Below, piece by piece: positions 56,447-64,000 of a DNA stretch of 64,000 nt. The stretch lies in assembly GCF_035825295.1 (NCBI RefSeq), contig NZ_JAYMGI010000002.1, positions 1,054,001 to 1,118,000 of the forward strand. Reading direction: 5' to 3'. The position numbers and the translations under genes are program-made. The notes beneath the pieces were generated by a model. The model did no database searches. It saw nothing but the letters and a program-made list of their open reading frames with translations, and was not told the origin of the DNA. Each line of letters begins with the position of its first letter. The stretch's first letter is position 1. The DNA is from Actinacidiphila sp. DG2A-62 (GTDB taxonomy: Bacteria > Actinomycetota > Actinomycetes > Streptomycetales > Streptomycetaceae).

Positions 56447-57040
56447 TCAGCTCCTTGTGCGCACGGCGGTCACGAAGAGTTCGTGGACCCGGTGGTCGCC
56501 GGTCAGCTCGGGGTGGAAGGACGTCGCCAGCACGTTGCCCTGGCGGACCGCCACGATGTGGCCGCCGTGCTCGGCGAGCACCTCGGCGCCGGCGCCGACC
56601 GACTCCACCCACGGCGCCCGGATGAACACGCCCTGCACCGGGCCGCCCGGCACGCCGCGCACGTCGACCTGCGCCTCGAAGGACTCGTTCTGCCGGCCGA
56701 AGGCGTTGCGCCGCACGATCATGTCGATGCCGCCGAAGGTCTCCTGGCCGGACCGGGGGTCGAGGATCTTGTCGGCGACCATGATCAGGCCGGCGCAGGT
56801 GCCGTACACCGGCAGCCCGTCGCGGATCGCCGCGCGCAGCGGCTCGGTCAGGCCGAACAGCGCGGCCAGCTTGGAGATGGTGGTGGACTCGCCGCCCGGT
56901 ATCACCAGGCCGTCGACGCCCGCCAGTTCCTCGGGGCGCCGGACCGGCACGGCCGCGGCGTCCGCCGCGGCCAGTGCCGCCAGGTGCTCCCGTACGTCGC
57001 CCTGGAGCGCCAGGACGCCGATGGTGGGACCGCTCGTCAT
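56447..57040 (-). CDS. pdxT: Pyridoxal 5'-phosphate synthase glutaminase subunit PdxT
   Basis: It hydrolyses glutamine and passes ammonia to PdxS. The 197-residue class I-type amidotransferase shows [33 protein letters not shown], the nucleophile Cys in [15 protein letters not shown], and the His/Glu pair in [18 protein letters not shown]. It is 12 bases downstream of pdxS. Certain assignment. Confidence 0.97.
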   Translation of the reverse strand: MTSGPTIGVLALQGDVREHLAALAAADAAAVPVRRPEELAGVDGLVIPGGESTTISKLAALFGLTEPLRAAIRDGLPVYGTCAGLIMVADKILDPRSGQETFGGIDMIVRRNAFGRQNESFEAQVDVRGVPGGPVQGVFIRAPWVESVGAGAEVLAEHGGHIVAVRQGNVLATSFHPELTGDHRVHELFVTAVRTRS

Positions 57041-57052
57041 CGTCGCCGCGCC

Positions 57053-57964
57053 CTACCAGCCGCGCTTGGCGTACTGCTCGGACTCCGGGAGGGTGTCGAT
57101 GTTGATGCCGACCATGGCCTCGCCGAGGTTGCGGGAGGCGTCCGCGACCACCTTGGGGTCGTCGAAGAAGGTGGTGGCGCGGACGATGGCCGCGGCGCGC
57201 TTGGCCGGGTCGCCGGACTTGAAGATGCCGGAGCCGACGAAGACGCCCTCGGCGCCGAGCTGGCGCATCAGCGCGGCGTCCGCGGGGGTGGCCACGCCGC
57301 CGGCGGAGAACAGCACCACGGGCAGCTTGCCCAGCTCGGCGACCTCCTTGACCAGCTCGTACGGGGCGCGCAGGTCCTTGGCCGCGGCGTACAGCTCGTT
57401 GTTGTCCAGGCCGCGCAGCCGGGAGATCTCGCCCTTGATCTGGCGCAGGTGGCGGACCGCCTCCACCACGTTGCCGGTGCCGGCCTCGCCCTTGGAGCGG
57501 ATCATCGCCGCGCCCTCGGCGATCCGCCGCAGGGCCTCGCCGAGGTTGGTGGCGCCGCACACGAAGGGGGTGGTGAACGCCCACTTGTCGGAGTGGTTGA
57601 CCTCGTCGGCCGGGGTGAGCACCTCGGACTCGTCGATGTAGTCCACGCCGAGCGCCTGGAGCACCTGGGCCTCGACGAAGTGGCCGATCCGGGACTTGGC
57701 CATCACCGGGATGGAGACGGCGTTGATGATGCCCTCGATCATGTCCGGGTCGGACATCCGGGCCACGCCGCCCTGCGCGCGGATGTCGGCGGGCACCCGC
57801 TCCAGGGCCATGACGGCGACCGCGCCCGCGTCCTCGGCGATCTTCGCCTGCTCGGGCGTGACGACGTCCATGATCACACCGCCCTTGAGCTGCTCGGCCA
57901 TCCCGCGCTTGACGCGAGCGGTGCCGGTCTCGGGGGTGGTGGCGGTGGACGGTGTGGTGGACAA
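57053..57964 (-). CDS. pdxS: Pyridoxal 5'-phosphate synthase lyase subunit PdxS
   Basis: PdxS forms PLP from ribose 5-phosphate, glyceraldehyde 3-phosphate and ammonia. The 303-residue TIM barrel has [77 protein letters not shown] and [20 protein letters not shown]. The start is a TTG at 57964 with GAGG five bases before it, giving the usual N-terminus ([11 protein letters not shown]). It supplies PLP also for enzymes such as the decarboxylase-like protein in this window. Confidence 0.97.
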   Translation of the reverse strand: MSTTPSTATTPETGTARVKRGMAEQLKGGVIMDVVTPEQAKIAEDAGAVAVMALERVPADIRAQGGVARMSDPDMIEGIINAVSIPVMAKSRIGHFVEAQVLQALGVDYIDESEVLTPADEVNHSDKWAFTTPFVCGATNLGEALRRIAEGAAMIRSKGEAGTGNVVEAVRHLRQIKGEISRLRGLDNNELYAAAKDLRAPYELVKEVAELGKLPVVLFSAGGVATPADAALMRQLGAEGVFVGSGIFKSGDPAKRAAAIVRATTFFDDPKVVADASRNLGEAMVGINIDTLPESEQYAKRGW

Positions 57965-58137
57965 GGTGACCTCACTCCTGACGTACGGAACGCGGCGGGC
58001 CGCCGGGCGGGCGGCCCCTGGGCCGTGGCGGGGCCACGGTCGTCTCCATCGTCCGGCGGTGGGCGGGTGGCCGAAAAGGGCCAATTCCGCGCAGGTGGCT
58101 TCTCCGGTGGCGCGGGTGGACCGCCCGGCCCGGACGG

Positions 58138-58692
58138 TCAGCGCAGGACCGAGGCGCCGCCCTCGGAGGTGAGGTGGGGCGGCGGCTCGTCGTCCATCTC
58201 GAAGGCGAGCGGGAAGGGTGCGTGTCCGGCCAGGCGCAGCCAGCGCACCAGGCGGTGGTCGCGGACCGCGCGGGCGGCCCGCACGGCGTCGTTGTGGAAC
58301 CGCCGGGCCATCGGCACCCGCCGTACGCACTGGGTGAGTTCGCCGATCGCCGCCGCGCCCCCGGGGGCGTCGCCGACCGCGGCGACGGTCTCCCGCTCGG
58401 CGAAGACCGCGCGCAGCGCCTGGCTCAACTCGCTCTCGGCGACCTCGCGTTGTTCCGGCTCCGCCTGGCGGGCCGCGTGCGCGGACTCGTACAGCACGAT
58501 GGAGGCGGCGGGGTCGAGCAGGCCCGCGGTCGCCAACTCCTGGGCGACCGAGGCGCGGCGCAGCAGTTGCGCGTCGAGCGCGGCGCGGGCGGCGTCGATC
58601 CTCGCGTGGAGCCGGTCGAGGCGACCGGCGGTCCAGCTCAGGTAGAGCGCGACGGCGATCACCGCGAGGGCGATCCAGATCCAGGCAGTCAT
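58138..58692 (-). CDS. LemA-like membrane-anchored protein
   Basis: The 184-residue protein begins with one membrane helix ([20 protein letters not shown]), followed by a long amphipathic helical region ([20 protein letters not shown]) like LemA-type proteins. After it come [19 protein letters not shown] and [20 protein letters not shown]. The topology would leave the helical domain outside or in the cytoplasm; I cannot tell. A protein like this between pdxS and pimA is, from memory, conserved in streptomycetes. The function is unknown. Confidence 0.85.
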   Translation of the reverse strand: MTAWIWIALAVIAVALYLSWTAGRLDRLHARIDAARAALDAQLLRRASVAQELATAGLLDPAASIVLYESAHAARQAEPEQREVAESELSQALRAVFAERETVAAVGDAPGGAAAIGELTQCVRRVPMARRFHNDAVRAARAVRDHRLVRWLRLAGHAPFPLAFEMDDEPPPHLTSEGGASVLR

Positions 58693-58727
58693 GGTCCGGC
58701 TACGGTACCGGGTGCTCCCGGGCGATC

Positions 58728-59010
58728 CTGCCCGTCCGGGCTGCCCTTCCCTCCCGGCTGCCGGATCTTCCTCCGGTGGGCCTCTCCGCCCGTCCGGGCT
58801 GCCCCTCCCTCCCGGCTGCCGGATCTTCCCCCGGTGGGTGGCTGGTCGCGCAGTTCCCCGCGCCCCTTGAACGCACCGCTCGGCGCGAGCGCATCAGGGG
58901 CGCGGGGAACTGCGCGACCAGCCCACTACTTGGGGAAGGTCCGGATCGAAAGGGATCGGGGCAGCCCGGACGGGCGGAGAGGCCCACCGGGGAAGGTCCG
59001 GGCAGCGGGG
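58728..59010. repeat. Dispersed palindromic element, copy 2, with 28-bp perfect arms
   Basis: The core is a perfect 28-bp inverted repeat (58840-58867 with 58896-58923) around GTCGCGCAGTTCCCCGCGCC, with a 28-base loop. On the left are two tandem copies of a module containing CCCGTCCGGGCTGCCC and CGGCTGCCGGATCTTCC. Its reverse complement appears on the right (GGGGCAGCCCGGACGGGC near 58960). The same architecture occurs at 27895-28100. It separates pimA from the LemA-like gene. Confidence 0.9.
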
Positions 59011-59038
59011 GCCGGGAGGGTCGACGGGGCGGCCCCCG

Positions 59039-60199
59039 TCAGTCGCGCGAAGCGCGCAGGCGGGCGAGGAACCCCACCCGGTCGTCCGCCGCGACGTGCG
59101 TCGCCCCCGCCGTGACCGTCTCGTAGACGGACAGGATGTCCCCGCCCACGACGGACCAGTCGAAGCGCCGCACATGCGCGGCCCCCCGCTCCCGCAGCTC
59201 CGCCCGCCGCCCCGGATCGCCGAGCAGCCGCACCGCCGCCGCGGCCAGCGCCTCCGCGTCCTCGTTCGCGTACAGCTCCCCCGCCGCCCCCTGGTCCAGC
59301 ACCTGCGCGAACGCGTCGAGATCGCTGGCCAGCACCGGCGCGCCCGCCGACATCGCCTCGACCAGGATGATCCCGAAGGACTCGCCGCCGGTGTTGGGCG
59401 CGACGTACAGGTCCACGCTGCGCAGCAGCCGCGCCTTGTCCTCGTCGCTGACCATGCCGAGGAACTCCACCCGCTCGCGCATCGCGGCCGGCAGGCCCTC
59501 GACCGCCTGCTCCTCGTCGCCGCGCCCCGCGACCAGCAGGCGGACCCCGGGGCGCTGCTCCAGGATCGCCGGCAGCGCCCGCATGAGCACCGGGAGGCCT
59601 TTGCGCGGCTCGTCGATGCGCCCGATGAAGCCGATGGTGTCGCCCTGCCACTCCTTGCGCGGTTCGGCGCGGGCGAAGAAGTCGACGTCCACGCCGTTGG
59701 GGATGACCACCGCGTCGCCGCCGAGGTGCTCGACCAGGGTGCGCCGGGCGTACTCGCTGACCGCGATGCGGGCCCTGATCTTCTCCAGCGCGGGCTGCAG
59801 GATCGGGTACGCGGCGATCATCGCGCGCGAGCGCGGGTTGGAGGTGTGGAAGGTCGCCACGATCGGGCCCTGCGCGGCCCAGCAGGACAGCAGGCCGAGC
59901 GAGGGCGACGCGGGCTCGTGGATGTGGATGACGTCGAAGCCGCCGTCGTGCAGCCAGCGCCTGACCCGCGCGGCCGACAGGAAGCCGAAGTTGAGCCGGG
60001 CCACCGAGCCGTTGTACGGCACCGGCACCGCGCGGCCGGCCGAGACCGCGTACGGCGGCAGCGGCGTCTCGTCGTCGGCCGGCGCGAGCACGGAGACCTC
60101 GTGGCCGAGCCCGATGAGGTGCTCGGCCAGGTCCCGGATGTGGAACTGGACGCCGCCGGGGACGTCCCAGGAGTACGGGCAGACGATCCCGATCCTCAC
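59039..60199 (-). CDS. pimA: Phosphatidylinositol alpha-mannosyltransferase PimA (GT4)
   Basis: It adds the first mannose to phosphatidylinositol at the inner membrane face. The 386-residue GT-B enzyme begins VRIGIVCPYSWDVPGGVQFH. It has IHIHEPASPSLGLLSCWAAQ, VATFHTSNPRSRAM, the GDP-mannose site GFIGRIDEPRKGLPVLM and the E-x7-E region ESFGIILVEAMSAGAPVLAS. The GTG overlaps the acyltransferase stop (GTGA). Together with pgsA and patA it forms the PIM synthesis operon. Confidence 0.94.
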   Translation of the reverse strand: MRIGIVCPYSWDVPGGVQFHIRDLAEHLIGLGHEVSVLAPADDETPLPPYAVSAGRAVPVPYNGSVARLNFGFLSAARVRRWLHDGGFDVIHIHEPASPSLGLLSCWAAQGPIVATFHTSNPRSRAMIAAYPILQPALEKIRARIAVSEYARRTLVEHLGGDAVVIPNGVDVDFFARAEPRKEWQGDTIGFIGRIDEPRKGLPVLMRALPAILEQRPGVRLLVAGRGDEEQAVEGLPAAMRERVEFLGMVSDEDKARLLRSVDLYVAPNTGGESFGIILVEAMSAGAPVLASDLDAFAQVLDQGAAGELYANEDAEALAAAAVRLLGDPGRRAELRERGAAHVRRFDWSVVGGDILSVYETVTAGATHVAADDRVGFLARLRASRD

Positions 60200-61305
60200 G
60201 CGTTCTCCGTCCCGGAGCCGTCGCCGCCGACCGTCGCGCTGCCCGTCCCGCCGTCCTCCGCACCACCCGCCGTGCCGGACGCCGTGCCGCCCGCCGCCGT
60301 GCCGCCCGCCGCCGCGCCACCCGCCGCACCGGCCGCCGTGCCGGACTCCTCCGCACCGCCCGCCGCCGCGCCTGCCGCCTGCGGCCGGGGCGGCAGATCC
60401 GCCAGCCACAGTCGCTGCAGCATGTGCCAGTCCTGCGGGTGCTCGGCGATCCCCGAGGCGTACGCGTCGGCGAGCCGCTGCGTCATCACGGCCGTGCGCC
60501 GCGCCCGGTCGCCGTCCGCGGGGACCTCCACCGGCGGGTGGACGCGGCCCTGCATGACGGGCGAGTCGTCGTACCAGAGGGTGACCGGCAGCAGCAGCGC
60601 GCCGGTCTGCTGGGCGAGCATCGCCGGTCCCGCGGGCATCCGCGTCTTCTCGCCGAAGAAGTCGACCTCGACGCCGTTCGCGGACAGGTCGCGGTCGGCG
60701 ACCAGGCAGACCAGGCCGCCGGCTCGCAGCCGCCGGGCCAGGGTGCCGAAGGCGGCGCCGCCGGTGTGCGGCAGCACCTCCATGCCCAGGCCCTCGCGGT
60801 AGGCGACGAACCGGTCGTACAGCGTCTCGGGCTTGAGCCGTTCGGCGACCGTGGTGAACGGCGTCTCCAGCTTGGTGGTGACCCACGCGCCGGCCAGGTC
60901 GTAGTTGCCCATGTGCGGCAGCGCCAGGATGACGCCGCCCCCGGCGGCGAGCCCGCCGGTGAGGTAGTGCACGTCCGCGGGGTCGAAGCCGCCGCGGATG
61001 CGGTCCTTGCTCCACGCCGGCAGCCGGAAGGACTCCATCCAGTACCGCAGGTACGAGCGCATGCCCGCGCGGGACAGCTCGCGCAGCCGCGCCTGGTCCG
61101 CGTCCGGCACGACCCGTTTCAGGTTGGCCTCCAGCCGCCGCACGCCCTTGCCGCGACGCCGCCAGGCGGCGTCGGCGATGCCGCGGCCGAGCGCGGCGGC
61201 GGCCGGCTCGGGCAGCGTCTTGACCGCGCCCCAGCCCAGTCCGTACAGCCCGTCGGTCAGGCTGCCCCTGAGCCGGGCGGCCCGGGAGGCGTCCCCGTCG
61301 CTCAC
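60196..61305 (-). CDS. patA: Phosphatidylinositol mannoside acyltransferase (LpxL-like)
   Basis: It acylates the mannose of PIMs. The 369-residue protein belongs to the LpxL/HtrB lipid-A acyltransferase family. The HxxxxD/E motif is in LALPHMGNYDLAGAW, followed by VVPDADQARLRELSRAGMRS, LVADRDLSANGVEVDFFGEK and LLPVTLWYDDSPVMQGRVH. The last 55 residues are Gly/Thr/Ala repeats, unlike the compact enzymes of relatives. The GTG overlaps the pgsA stop (GTGA). The mycobacterial equivalent is PatA (Rv2611c); the assignment here is by family and context. Confidence 0.93.
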   Translation of the reverse strand: MSDGDASRAARLRGSLTDGLYGLGWGAVKTLPEPAAAALGRGIADAAWRRRGKGVRRLEANLKRVVPDADQARLRELSRAGMRSYLRYWMESFRLPAWSKDRIRGGFDPADVHYLTGGLAAGGGVILALPHMGNYDLAGAWVTTKLETPFTTVAERLKPETLYDRFVAYREGLGMEVLPHTGGAAFGTLARRLRAGGLVCLVADRDLSANGVEVDFFGEKTRMPAGPAMLAQQTGALLLPVTLWYDDSPVMQGRVHPPVEVPADGDRARRTAVMTQRLADAYASGIAEHPQDWHMLQRLWLADLPPRPQAAGAAAGGAEESGTAAGAAGGAAAGGTAAGGTASGTAGGAEDGGTGSATVGGDGSGTENA

Positions 61306-61976
61306 GCGCCGCTCCCCTGGCCGGCCTTCTCCAGCGCCACGGCGGCGTCGGCCTCCGCGGCCTCGCGGCGCACCGTGACCACCCGCTGGATCAGCGTGAT
61401 CAGGCTGCCCACGGCGACCACCCACAGCGCGACCGGCAGCAGCCACTGGATGCCCGGCACGCCGAAGGTGCGGTGGAAGCCGGCGAAGCCGCACAGCACC
61501 AGGGTGATGACCAGCCGCTCGGAGCGCTCGACCAGGCCGTTGACGTTCACCGGCAGCCCGATCGCCTCGCCGCGGGCCTTGGTGTAGGACACCACCTGGC
61601 CGCTGGCCAGGCAGAAGAGCGTCACCGCGCAGAGCGTGAGGTTGTCGCCCTTGCCCGCGTACCACATGGCCAGGCCGCCGAAGACCGCGCCGTCGGCGAC
61701 CCGGTCGAGGGTGGAGTCCAGGAAGGCCCCCCAGCGGCTGGAGCGGTTCATCTGCCGGGCCATGTTCCCGTCGATCATGTCGGAGAACACGAAGCAGGTG
61801 ATGACGACGGTGCCCCAGAAGAACTGGCCCATGGGGTAGAAGACCAGGGCGCCGGCGACGACGCCGGCGGTGCCGATCAGGGTCACCGCGTCGGGCGAGA
61901 CGCCCTTGCGCAGGAGGAACGCGGCGAACGGCGTGAGAACACGCGTGAAGAACGCACGCGCGTACTTGTTCAGCAT
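61302..61976 (-). CDS. pgsA: Phosphatidylinositol phosphate synthase (CDP-alcohol phosphotransferase)
   Basis: It joins CDP-diacylglycerol with inositol phosphate, giving the lipid substrate for PimA. The 224-residue membrane protein has about six helices. The full CDP-alcohol motif runs from DMIDGNMARQMNRSSRWGAF into LDSTLDRVAD, with the four Asp residues that bind two metals. The ATG at 61976 (MLNKYARAFFTRVL) is the typical start. It is first in pgsA-patA-pimA. Confidence 0.95.
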   Translation of the reverse strand: MLNKYARAFFTRVLTPFAAFLLRKGVSPDAVTLIGTAGVVAGALVFYPMGQFFWGTVVITCFVFSDMIDGNMARQMNRSSRWGAFLDSTLDRVADGAVFGGLAMWYAGKGDNLTLCAVTLFCLASGQVVSYTKARGEAIGLPVNVNGLVERSERLVITLVLCGFAGFHRTFGVPGIQWLLPVALWVVAVGSLITLIQRVVTVRREAAEADAAVALEKAGQGSGA

Positions 61977-62280
61977 GGTCTTCCCGACGGGTCGGTGCGG
62001 ATGATGTGCTTCCCCGCGGCCTGCGGGAGTGCGGCCCGCGCGCTGCGGGTGCGCCCGCCGCGCGGCCACCGGATGGCCCATCGTAGCCAGCCGCGCGACC
62101 CGGATCGCGTGTGGCACCTCAACGACGTATGGACGGACCGTGACGATGGTGGGAAGGTCGAATGACCGAGGGCGTCGCCGTGGCCGCCCCGAGTCGTCCG
62201 CGGTCCCTCCGACGCCCTGATTCGCGCGCCCGCCCCGCGGGCGCGGTCCCCCATGCGGTGAGGACCGGGAGGCGAGACAC
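61977..62280. promoter_or_regulatory. Divergent promoter region, pgsA / EF-G-like gene
   Basis: This is 304 bases between divergent genes. Promoters in both directions are expected but not identified. GGGAGG lies 9-14 bases before the plus-strand ATG. No gene is seen. Confidence 0.4.
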
Positions 62281-64000
62281 ATGGGTGGTGCGTCGGACAG
62301 GAACAACGGGCAGCCAGGGGCCGCCGGAGGGGCACCGGAGGCCGGCCGCCCCGAGGACATACGGAACGTGGTGCTGGTCGGCCACAGCGGTGCGGGCAAG
62401 ACGACGCTGGTGGAGGCGCTCGCGCTGGCCACCGGCGCGATCAACCGGGCGGGCCGGGTCGAGGACGGCGGCTCGGTCTCCGACCACGACGAGATCGAGC
62501 AGCGCCAGCGGCGCTCGGTGCAGCTGTCGCTGGTCCCGGTGGAGTGGGACGGCATCAAGATCAACATACTGGACGCCCCCGGCTACGCGGACTTCGTCGG
62601 GGAGCTGAGGGCCGGTCTGCGGGCTGCGGACGCGGCCCTCTTCGTCGTCTCGGCGGCGCAGGACGGCGAGGGCATCGGCGGGGCGACCCGGCTGGTGTGG
62701 GACGAGTGCGCCGCGGTGGGGATGCCCCGCGCGGTGGTCGTCACGCACCTGGAGTCCGCGCGGGCCGGCTTCGAGGAGACCGCCGCGCAGTGCGCGGCCG
62801 AGCTGGGCGGCGACGACCCGGACGCGGTGCTGCCGCTCTACCTGCCGCTGCACGGCGAGCCGGGCCCGGACGGGCACGCGCCGGTGACCGGCCTGGCCGG
62901 GCTGCTGTCGCAGCGGGTCTACGACTACTCCGGCGGCGAGCGCCGGGAGGCCGAGCCGGACGCCGGGCTGCTGCCGGAGCTGCGCGAGGCGCGCAACCGG
63001 CTGATCGAGGGCATCATCGCCGAGAGCGAGGACGAGACCCTCATGGACCGCTATCTGGGCGGCGAGGAGATCGACGTCGCCACGCTGATCGCCGATCTGG
63101 AGCGGGCGGTGGCGCGCGGCGCCTTCCACCCGGTGCTGCCGGCCGCGCCCGCGGCCGACGGCGCCCGGCAGGGCCTGGGCGCCCTGGAGCTGCTCGAACT
63201 GATCACCCGCGGCTTCCCGACCCCGCTGGAGCGCGCCGCCCCGCCGGTGACCAGCCCGGACGGCACGCCGCTCGGGCAGCCGGCGTGCGACCCGGGCGGC
63301 CCGCTGGCCGCCGAGGTGGTCAAGACCTCCTCCGACCCGTACGTCGGCAGGATCAGCCTGGTGCGGGTCTTCTCCGGCACGCTGCGGCCCGACGAGACGG
63401 TGCACGTCTCGGGGCACGGCATGGAGGACCGCGGCCACGAGGACCACGACGTGGACGAGCGGGTCGGCGCGCTGTCGTCGCCGTTCGGCCGGCAGCAGCG
63501 GCCGGTGTCCGCCGCGGTGGCCGGGGACCTGGTGTGCGTGGCCAAGCTGGCCCGCGCGGAGACCGGCGACACCCTGTCGTCCAAGGAGCACCCGCTGCTG
63601 ATGGAGCCCTGGCAGATGCCGGACCCGCTGCTGCCGGTGGCGATCGAGGCGCACAGCAAGGCCGACGAGGACAAGCTGTCGCAGGGGCTGGCGCGGCTGG
63701 TCGCCGAGGACCCGACGATGCGCCTGGAGCAGAACCCGGACACCCGCCAGGTGGTGCTGTGGTGCCTGGGCGAGGCGCACGCGGACGTGGCGCTGGAGCG
63801 GCTGCGCAGCCGGTACGGCGTGCAGGTCGACGCGGTGCCGCACAAGGTGGCGCTGCGCGAGACCTTCGGCGAAAGTGCTGCGGCCCGCGGCCGGCACGTC
63901 AAGCAGTCCGGCGGGCACGGTCAGTTCGCGATCTGCGAGATCGAGGTGGAGCCGCTGCCGGTGGGCTCGGGCATCGAGTTCGTGGACAAGGTGATCGGCG
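62281..64000 (+). CDS. EF-G-like protein with altered GTPase motifs (3' part outside window)
   Basis: At least 573 residues of an EF-G-related protein are present, and the gene continues beyond the right edge. It resembles the FusA2-type proteins of actinobacteria (Rv0120c type). The P-loop GHSGAGKTTLVEAL is present. The switch II motif reads LDAPGYADF, with Tyr102 where EF-G has the catalytic His. The usual NKxD is replaced by THLE (155-158). Domain II onward (RISLVRVFSGTLRPDETVHV, GRHVKQSGGHGQFAICEIEV) is conserved. The ATG has GGAGG upstream. The function is unknown and not simple translocation. Confidence 0.92.
   Translation, partial: MGGASDRNNGQPGAAGGAPEAGRPEDIRNVVLVGHSGAGKTTLVEALALATGAINRAGRVEDGGSVSDHDEIEQRQRRSVQLSLVPVEWDGIKINILDAPGYADFVGELRAGLRAADAALFVVSAAQDGEGIGGATRLVWDECAAVGMPRAVVVTHLESARAGFEETAAQCAAELGGDDPDAVLPLYLPLHGEPGPDGHAPVTGLAGLLSQRVYDYSGGERREAEPDAGLLPELREARNRLIEGIIAESEDETLMDRYLGGEEIDVATLIADLERAVARGAFHPVLPAAPAADGARQGLGALELLELITRGFPTPLERAAPPVTSPDGTPLGQPACDPGGPLAAEVVKTSSDPYVGRISLVRVFSGTLRPDETVHVSGHGMEDRGHEDHDVDERVGALSSPFGRQQRPVSAAVAGDLVCVAKLARAETGDTLSSKEHPLLMEPWQMPDPLLPVAIEAHSKADEDKLSQGLARLVAEDPTMRLEQNPDTRQVVLWCLGEAHADVALERLRSRYGVQVDAVPHKVALRETFGESAAARGRHVKQSGGHGQFAICEIEVEPLPVGSGIEFVDKVIG

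Overview
The window reads as a piece of the core chromosome of a streptomycete-type actinomycete. Base composition is very GC-rich, GTG and TTG starts are common, genes overlap by the ATGA/GTGA pattern, and the developmental regulator bldD sits beside the pyr genes. Gene order (pyrR-pyrB-pyrC-carAB, bldD, nusB-efp, aroQBKC, mltG-ruvX-alaS, rpsD, hisS, rel-apt-secDF-yajC-ruvBAC-yebC-pdxTS-pimA-patA-pgsA) matches the arrangement I know from Streptomyces coelicolor; this is recalled synteny, not a search. Nearly all genes lie on the minus strand. I saw no rRNA, tRNA, CRISPR array, transposase or integrase.

Region 1 (1-7.3 kb) is the pyrimidine operon: pyrR, pyrB, pyrC, a PH-like membrane protein, carA and carB (carB runs off the left edge). 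Divergent to it is bldD with a strong terminator. Region 2 (7.9-12.6 kb) holds a 16-bp minisatellite, an EF-G paralogue with a possible leader peptide gene upstream, and a PLP-dependent decarboxylase-like gene. Region 3 (12.6-27.8 kb) runs leftward through alaS, ruvX, mltG, aroE, aroC, aroK, aroB, aroQ, a small P-loop protein, an M24 peptidase homologue, efp and nusB. It is interrupted between aroE and aroC by a secreted I36-type inhibitor and a lipoprotein. aroE carries a one-base frameshift.

Region 4 (27.8-38.1 kb) has a plus-strand STAND ATPase with TPR repeats and no visible DNA-binding domain, rpsD with an iron-box-like palindrome at its start, rarA, a VKOR homologue, hisS, a metallo-hydrolase, and on the plus strand a cyclophilin and a DUF349 protein whose 3' end is frameshifted.

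Region 5 (38.2-46 kb) is the least expected part. It holds an extra transketolase, a transaldolase fused to an additional helical domain, and a tightly overlapping three-gene set: a Ser/Thr kinase, an EACC1-like adaptor and a caspase-like protease with TPRs. The three-gene set resembles the NTP-dependent bacterial conflict systems described for multicellular prokaryotes and is the best candidate for a poorly studied system here.

Region 6 (46-64 kb) returns to core genes: rel and apt; secF, secD and yajC; ruvBAC, yebC; pdxT/pdxS for PLP; and pimA-patA-pgsA for phosphatidylinositol mannosides. A divergent EF-G-like protein with altered GTPase motifs is cut by the right edge. Dispersed palindromic repeat elements lie near 28.0 kb and 58.8 kb.
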